Source: Chloroflexota bacterium (GTDB lineage: Bacteria; Chloroflexota; Anaerolineae; Anaerolineales; Villigracilaceae). Taken from it: a stretch of 64,000 bases of DNA. Position numbers and translations under genes: made by a program. Shown here piece after piece: positions 59,620 to 64,000 of the stretch (position 1 is the stretch's first letter; each line of letters opens with the position of its first letter). The notes below the pieces were generated by a model, which was given only the letters and a program-made list of their open reading frames with translations, did not search any database and had not been told where the DNA came from. Location: assembly GCA_016195815.1 (NCBI GenBank), contig JACPYX010000018.1, forward strand, positions 1-64,000, written 5' to 3'.

Positions 59620-60311
59620 AAGTCGGCATCATCCAATCCAACTTCCTGCCGTGGCGCGGTTACTTTGACTTTATCCGCGAAGTGGACTTGTTCATCATTC
59701 ACGACGATCTGCAATATACAAAAGGCGATTGGCGCAACCGCAACAAGATCAAAACGCCGCGCGGCTCGGCGTGGATCACGGTTCCGGTCAATTACAAACG
59801 CACCAGTCAATTGATCGAAGAGACGACGATTGATTATTCCACAGCATGGGCGCAGAAGATGCTCAATCGGATCAGGGACTCTTATCATCACGCGCCGCGC
59901 TTTGACATCTATTTCCCTGAATTGAACAGTCTCCTGCCCGAACCTGCTACTTCCATCTCGGACCTAAATGTGCGTCTCATCCATTGGGCTTGTGCTCATC
60001 TGAAAATTACCACACCGATTCGCTTCTCGCGCGAATTTCATCCACAGGGAATGAAGACCGAGCGGCTGGTTGGAATCTTGAAACAAGTAAAGGCTGATGT
60101 GTATCTCTCCGGTCCCGCCGCGCAGGCGTATCTTATCCCAGAATTATTGGAACGCGAGGGGATTAAGTTGGAATATAAAAAATATAATTATGCTGAATAC
60201 TGTCAACTCTACCCGTCGTTCGATCCATTTGTCAGCATCATTGACCTGTTCTTCATGATGGGAGAGAGTTCGCGATTGTATTTGGAACCTTCTGAGGAGT
60301 TGCAAGCGTGA
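59616..60311 (+). CDS. WbqC-family protein
   Basis: A 231-residue WbqC-like protein: KVGIIQSNFLPWRGYFDFIREVD, DLQYTKGDWRNRNKI, and the C-terminal IIDLFFMMGE. The family is common in O-antigen/glycan loci and is thought to act in amino-sugar modification; its activity here is not known. It overlaps the GT2 stop by four bases and the next gene's start by four. Confidence 0.88.
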   Translation: MKVGIIQSNFLPWRGYFDFIREVDLFIIHDDLQYTKGDWRNRNKIKTPRGSAWITVPVNYKRTSQLIEETTIDYSTAWAQKMLNRIRDSYHHAPRFDIYFPELNSLLPEPATSISDLNVRLIHWACAHLKITTPIRFSREFHPQGMKTERLVGILKQVKADVYLSGPAAQAYLIPELLEREGIKLEYKKYNYAEYCQLYPSFDPFVSIIDLFFMMGESSRLYLEPSEELQA

Positions 60312-60943
60312 GCATTGACGAGACACAGAGAAAATTGAACGAATATTTCACCGAAAAACTGGAGACCTTTGGCGCGACTGCCAAAGGCGTAGACTACAAC
60401 GGCGAACAGGCGCAACAGATCCGCTTTGCGGAGTTGGTGAAAATCATTCGGCCCACCGGTAAGTTTTCGGTCATTGACTATGGAAGCGGCTACGGTGCGA
60501 TGTTCGATTTTCTCCGCGTCCGCGGCTGGGACTTCGAATATTACGGCGTTGATTTCATCGAGAAGATGGTCATTACTGGGCGCGAGAAGTACAAGGATTT
60601 CCCCAATGCCCATTTCACCACGAATGAAAAGGAGTTGCCCGTCGCTGATTATCTGGTCGCGGCAGGCATCTTCAACATCAAACTTGATTCCTTGTACGAA
60701 GACTGGCAGAACTTTGTCTGCGAGACTTTGCCGCGCATGAACGCGCTGTGCTCGAAGGGCTTCGCCTTCAACATGCTCACGAAATATTCCGACGCGGACC
60801 GCATGGCGCAACGCCACGATTTGTTCTACGGCGACCCGCTGTTTTTCTTCGACTTCTGCAAGCGTAATTTTTCGCGCAACGCGGCGCTGCTCCACGATTA
60901 CGGCCTGTATGATTTCACCATCCTTGTCCGCAAGGATGTGTAA
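60308..60943 (+). CDS. SAM-dependent methyltransferase
   Basis: A 211-residue class I methyltransferase. The SAM loop is FSVIDYGSGYGAMFDFLR (motif I), followed by YYGVDFIEKMVITG. The short length and cluster position suggest a small-molecule or sugar substrate. It overlaps the WbqC-like gene and is followed by a palindromic repeat. Confidence 0.88.
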   Translation: MSIDETQRKLNEYFTEKLETFGATAKGVDYNGEQAQQIRFAELVKIIRPTGKFSVIDYGSGYGAMFDFLRVRGWDFEYYGVDFIEKMVITGREKYKDFPNAHFTTNEKELPVADYLVAAGIFNIKLDSLYEDWQNFVCETLPRMNALCSKGFAFNMLTKYSDADRMAQRHDLFYGDPLFFFDFCKRNFSRNAALLHDYGLYDFTILVRKDV

Positions 60944-60945
60944 TT

Positions 60946-60986
60946 CCCTCACCCTTTGGGAGAGGGACGCGAAGCGTGGGTGAGGG
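60946..60986. repeat. Palindromic dispersed repeat, second copy
   Basis: CCCTCACCCTTTGGGAGAGG then CGAAGCGTGGGTGAGGG. It has the same ends and logic as the element inside murJ (10845-10892). It fills the gap between two genes of the glycan cluster. Confidence 0.75.
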
Positions 60987-60989
60987 ATA

Positions 60990-61928
60990 ATGCAGATCGT
61001 TCAGGCTCCGCGTGCCTTGGCCATTTTATACAGCATCCTGATCCAGCGCGCGGATTCGCACCCATGGCTTTTGCCAGCCAATATTTGCCCCATTGTCCCG
61101 ATCACATTTCTAAAGGCACGCGTCCCGTTTGAGTTTGTGGATATTTCAGCCGCGACCCTTCACATGGACTTGGAGCAGGCAAAGGGGCGGATAAAGACGC
61201 GGAAGTTCGGGGGATTATTGTATGCTCACACATATGGAGAACCTTCCACCCCACACGACTTTTTTACATCGCTCAAAAATCTCGACTCGGAACTAATCAT
61301 CGCGGACGATCGCTGTCTCTGCATCCCTGATTTTGAACCGGTCTCGCCGGCCGACGTGATTCTGTACAGCACGGGCTATGCCAAAATCGTGGAACTCAAC
61401 TTTGGCGGTTATGCTTTCGTCAATGGTGATTTAAATTATCAGCCTGCGCATTTGCCCTTCAATCGGGGCGATCACGAAGAACTCGAAAAGTGCTACAAAG
61501 ATTCCATCGAACATCGCTCCATTTTTTTCTACCGTGATGGCAACTGGCTGAATACCGACGCGCCACTGCCCACATGGTATGATTATCGCCAGAAAATTGA
61601 GAACGGACAAAAATCTTCGCTCGAACATCGCGCGGTGCTGAATCAAATTTATACTTCTCGTTTGCCGAAAGAGATACAACTGTCTGTGTCATATCAGACC
61701 TGGCGATTCAATATTCGAGTCAAAGACAAGATGCGGATTTTGAGCGCGATCTTCAAGGCAGGTTTGTTTGCTAGTTCGCATTACGCGTCCCTGGCTGGCA
61801 TCATGGCGGAAGGCCGCGCCCCGCAGGCCGAGATGCTTGCCGATAAAGTTATCAACTTATTCAATGACCATCATTTCGATGAAAACAAAGCACGGCGAAT
61901 CTGTGAAGTCATTTTGGAGAATGTATGA
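60990..61928 (+). CDS. Degenerate DegT-like (PLP aminotransferase fold) protein
   Basis: A 312-residue protein that follows the DegT/DnrJ layout in outline: a region with LLPANICPIVPITFLKARVPFEFVD, then LIIADDRCLCIPD at the cofactor Asp position, and ILYSTGYAKIVELNFGGYAFV where DegT enzymes have S-x-x-x-x-K followed by a GGA motif. The N-terminal phosphate-binding motif is poor, and the family residues are only partly kept. It overlaps the clear WecE-like gene by four bases. It may be a partner or a diverged enzyme; function is unproven. Confidence 0.65.
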   Translation: MQIVQAPRALAILYSILIQRADSHPWLLPANICPIVPITFLKARVPFEFVDISAATLHMDLEQAKGRIKTRKFGGLLYAHTYGEPSTPHDFFTSLKNLDSELIIADDRCLCIPDFEPVSPADVILYSTGYAKIVELNFGGYAFVNGDLNYQPAHLPFNRGDHEELEKCYKDSIEHRSIFFYRDGNWLNTDAPLPTWYDYRQKIENGQKSSLEHRAVLNQIYTSRLPKEIQLSVSYQTWRFNIRVKDKMRILSAIFKAGLFASSHYASLAGIMAEGRAPQAEMLADKVINLFNDHHFDENKARRICEVILENV

Positions 61929-63058
61929 TCAAGGTTGATTTCAATCGCCCGGTCACGGTGGGCAATGAATTTGAATATATGCGGCAGGCGGTTGAGAACG
62001 CACATATCTCCGGCGATGGCCCTTTCACCAAAAAATGTAACGCCTTGCTTGAGCGCGAACTTGGCGTTGCGAAGGCCTTGCTCACCACTTCCTGTACGCA
62101 TGCACTTGATATGACCGCGCTTTTACTGGACATTGAACCCGGCCACGAAGTCATCATCCCGGACTTCACATTTGTCTCGACAGTGAATGCTTTCGTGCTG
62201 AGAGGCGCGAAACCGGTCTTTCTGGACGTTCGACCGGATACCCTTAATTTAGATGAATCCAAACTGGAAGCGGCCATCACCCCGCACACGAAGGCCATCG
62301 TCCCCGTGCATTATGCCGGCGTGGGCTGCGAAATGGATTCGATCATGGAAATTGCAAACCATTACAAAGTATCCGTCGTTGAAGACAATGCCCACGGACT
62401 CTTTGGCAAATATAAAGGTAAATATCTCGGCACGTTCGGTTGCATGGCCGCTCAATCTTTTCACGAAACCAAGAACTTTTCCTGCGGAGAGGGCGGCGCG
62501 TTGCTGATCAACGACCCTGCTTTGGCGGAGCGCGCCGAGATCATTCGCGAGAAAGGCACCAATCGCTCGCGTTTCTTCCGCGGTCAGGTGGATAAATACA
62601 CCTGGGTAGATATTGGCTCATCCTACCTGCCGTCTGACATCCTCGCCGCGTTTTTATATGCCCAGTTTGAACAGCGCGAACGGATTCAATCTCATCGCAA
62701 ACAAATTTGGGAAATATACTCAGTGGGCTTGAAAGACTGGGCTGCTGCACACGATGTCCAATTGCCGCACGTCCCTGAAGATTGCGAACAGGCATATCAC
62801 ATGTTTTATATGTTGCTGCCAAACCTTGAACTGAGGCAGAAGTTCATCATGTATTTGCGCGAGCGCGGCATTTACAGCGTCTTTCATTATCTGCCTTTGC
62901 ATCTTTCTGATATGGGACGCAGTTTCGGCGGCAGACAGGGCGATTGTCCCGTCACGGAACAGGTCAGCGGCCAACTGGTTCGCCTGCCTTTTCATAATGT
63001 TTTGACAAGCTCCGAGCAGGAGCAGGTCATCGAGGCGATTTTGGATTTTGGATTCTGA
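61925..63058 (+). CDS. DegT/DnrJ/EryC1 sugar aminotransferase (WecE/RffA-like)
   Basis: A 377-residue PLP-dependent sugar aminotransferase. Features: ISGDGPFTKKCNALLERELG, LLTTSCTHALDMTALLL, EVIIPDFTFVSTVNAFVLRG, VVEDNAHGLFGKYKG (cofactor Asp), and SFHETKNFSCGEGGALLIN with the Schiff-base Lys. The GDGxFT/TSCTHALDM pattern matches WecE, which makes dTDP-4-amino-4,6-dideoxygalactose. It points to an amino-deoxy sugar in the glycan made here. Confidence 0.92.
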   Translation: MIKVDFNRPVTVGNEFEYMRQAVENAHISGDGPFTKKCNALLERELGVAKALLTTSCTHALDMTALLLDIEPGHEVIIPDFTFVSTVNAFVLRGAKPVFLDVRPDTLNLDESKLEAAITPHTKAIVPVHYAGVGCEMDSIMEIANHYKVSVVEDNAHGLFGKYKGKYLGTFGCMAAQSFHETKNFSCGEGGALLINDPALAERAEIIREKGTNRSRFFRGQVDKYTWVDIGSSYLPSDILAAFLYAQFEQRERIQSHRKQIWEIYSVGLKDWAAAHDVQLPHVPEDCEQAYHMFYMLLPNLELRQKFIMYLRERGIYSVFHYLPLHLSDMGRSFGGRQGDCPVTEQVSGQLVRLPFHNVLTSSEQEQVIEAILDFGF

Positions 63059-63140
63059 TCGGGGGTTGTTTATTTGAAGAGACAAATATGCCCATAACGT
63101 TTGCGGATGCCGCGCGTCCGATACGGCCATTTCCTGCGCA

Positions 63141-63149
63141 TGGTAAAAT
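63141..63149 (+). promoter_or_regulatory. Extended -10 promoter of the last GT2 gene
   Basis: TGGTAAAAT with the same GCA...C flanks as at 58676. The transcript would start about 14 bases before ATG 63170. Confidence 0.5.
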
Positions 63150-63169
63150 CACTGGACGAACAGAAACCC

Positions 63170-64000
63170 ATGCCGCGCAAATTCAAACCCTCGGTTGATA
63201 TTGTTATTCCTGTTTATAACGAAGCTGGCGTCGTCGAGCAGACATTTGCCGGTTTGCGCGCGGTCGCTGATTCGCTTTCGTATGAGTTTACATTTTATTA
63301 TGTCAATGATGGTTCGCAAGATGGCACCTCTGATTCTCTTGCCGCGCTAGCGAAGACGGATCACCGTGTGCGAGCGATCGAACTGAGCCGAAACTTTGGT
63401 CACCAGGCCGCGCTGACCGCCGGGTTGGACGCCTCGAGTGGGGATATAGTCATCACTATGGACGCAGACGGACAGCATCCGCCGGAAATGATTCCGCAGT
63501 TATTGGATTTGGTCAGGCAAGGCTATGATATTGTCCAGACCCAGCGCCTGGACGACGCGCAGCCCACCTCGTTCAAAAAATGGACATCCGGCCTATTTTA
63601 CAGACTCATTAATCTGATCAGCGGCACGCACATGATTCCCGGGGCCGCCGATTTTCGCGCGCTGACCCGTCAGGCGGTGGATGCGCTCAAAGCCATGCCG
63701 GAATATCATCGCTTCTTGCGCGGCATGATTTCGTGGATCGGTTTTCGAATTGTCATACTGCCTTACCAGCCCGTAGAACGCATCAGCGGCAGGTCAAAAT
63801 ATACGCTGGGTAAAATGACCAGGCTGGCATTGGATGCGATTTTTTCCTTCTCTCTTGCCCCGCTTTATATTGGTTTGAGCATGGGGGCCGTCTTGTTATT
63901 TCTTGCGCTTCTCGAAATGATTTATGTGCTTTCATTTTGGGTCACAGGCCGTACGTCCAACCTTGCGCCCGGCTGGAGTTCGTTGATGTTCGTTATTCTT
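63170..64000 (+). CDS. Family 2 glycosyltransferase, DPM/GtrB-like (cut by window edge)
   Basis: The first 277 residues of a GT2 enzyme: VDIVIPVYNEAGVVEQTFAG, FYYVNDGSQDGTSD, NFGHQAALTAGLDASSGD, and metal-binding MDADGQHPPEM. RISGRSKYTLGKMTRLALDA precedes the first C-terminal helix (LYIGLSMGAVLLFLALLEMI). It resembles polyprenyl-phosphate glycosyltransferases. The frame runs off the window without a stop. ATG 63140 is in frame but overlaps the -10. Confidence 0.9.
   Translation, partial: MPRKFKPSVDIVIPVYNEAGVVEQTFAGLRAVADSLSYEFTFYYVNDGSQDGTSDSLAALAKTDHRVRAIELSRNFGHQAALTAGLDASSGDIVITMDADGQHPPEMIPQLLDLVRQGYDIVQTQRLDDAQPTSFKKWTSGLFYRLINLISGTHMIPGAADFRALTRQAVDALKAMPEYHRFLRGMISWIGFRIVILPYQPVERISGRSKYTLGKMTRLALDAIFSFSLAPLYIGLSMGAVLLFLALLEMIYVLSFWVTGRTSNLAPGWSSLMFVIL

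Overview
The window is most likely from a member of the Chloroflexota, probably an Anaerolineae-like lineage. This is inferred from gene content and style: secreted lipoproteins with DUF3048, SdrD-B and DUF5666-type domains, LytR-CpsA-Psr and VanW proteins, no outer-membrane assembly genes, and a bacterial ubiquitin-like operon. No 16S gene is present, so placement is an inference. Coding density is high and genes lie on both strands.

Layout. 1-4.4 kb is a classical translation/transcription block: end of tuf, rpmG, tRNA-Trp, secE, nusG, rplK, rplA, an L10 leader, rplJ, rplL; rpoB does not follow. 4.4-12.8 kb holds thiolase, a DUF3048/SdrD lipoprotein, a HIT protein, xseA-xseB, a divergent PAP2 protein, murJ and a phospholipase-D-like lipoprotein. 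12.9-15.5 kb is an ECF sigma/anti-sigma pair with a DUF5666 lipoprotein. 15.6-24.9 kb has a HerA-like ATPase, a GGDEF-EAL protein, a VanW protein, a Trm112-like protein, a HEAT-repeat protein and an LCP transferase. 25-31.8 kb, mostly minus strand, is accessory: two paralogous membrane proteins, SRP RNA, a secreted sortase behind two near-identical c-di-GMP-I riboswitches, and several decayed genes. 32-36 kb is a STAS/anti-sigma kinase/PP2C partner-switching module. 37-45.8 kb has RidA, a two-component system and an exopolysaccharide cluster.

46.0-52.5 kb is the standout. It is a seven-gene plus-strand operon encoding a complete ubiquitin-like conjugation machine: an E1-like ThiF adenylyltransferase fused to an N-terminal GntR winged helix, a multi-pass membrane protein with a C-terminal RING-like zinc domain (E3 candidate), an E2 with an N-terminal ubiquitin-like domain, a nearly identical free ubiquitin-like protein, a JAMM deconjugase, a membrane FHA protein and a membrane-anchored VWA protein. 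A consensus promoter and a GntR-type dyad precede it. A short R-V-[HK]-hydrophobic-K motif recurs at the C-terminal ends of several of its proteins. Bacterial operons with E1/E2/JAB/RING genes are known from comparative genomics; the GntR-E1 fusion and the FHA/VWA partners are the least familiar parts.

52.5-64 kb: lexA with an SOS-type operator, fmt, a glycerol block (aquaporin-family channel, glpK, glpD) and a glycan-decoration cluster (two GT2 enzymes, WbqC-like, methyltransferase, a degenerate DegT-like protein, a WecE-like aminotransferase). Short repeat words recur between genes and have apparently been recruited in frame into several proteins (MurJ, the HerA-like ATPase, GlpK, the FemAB-like protein).
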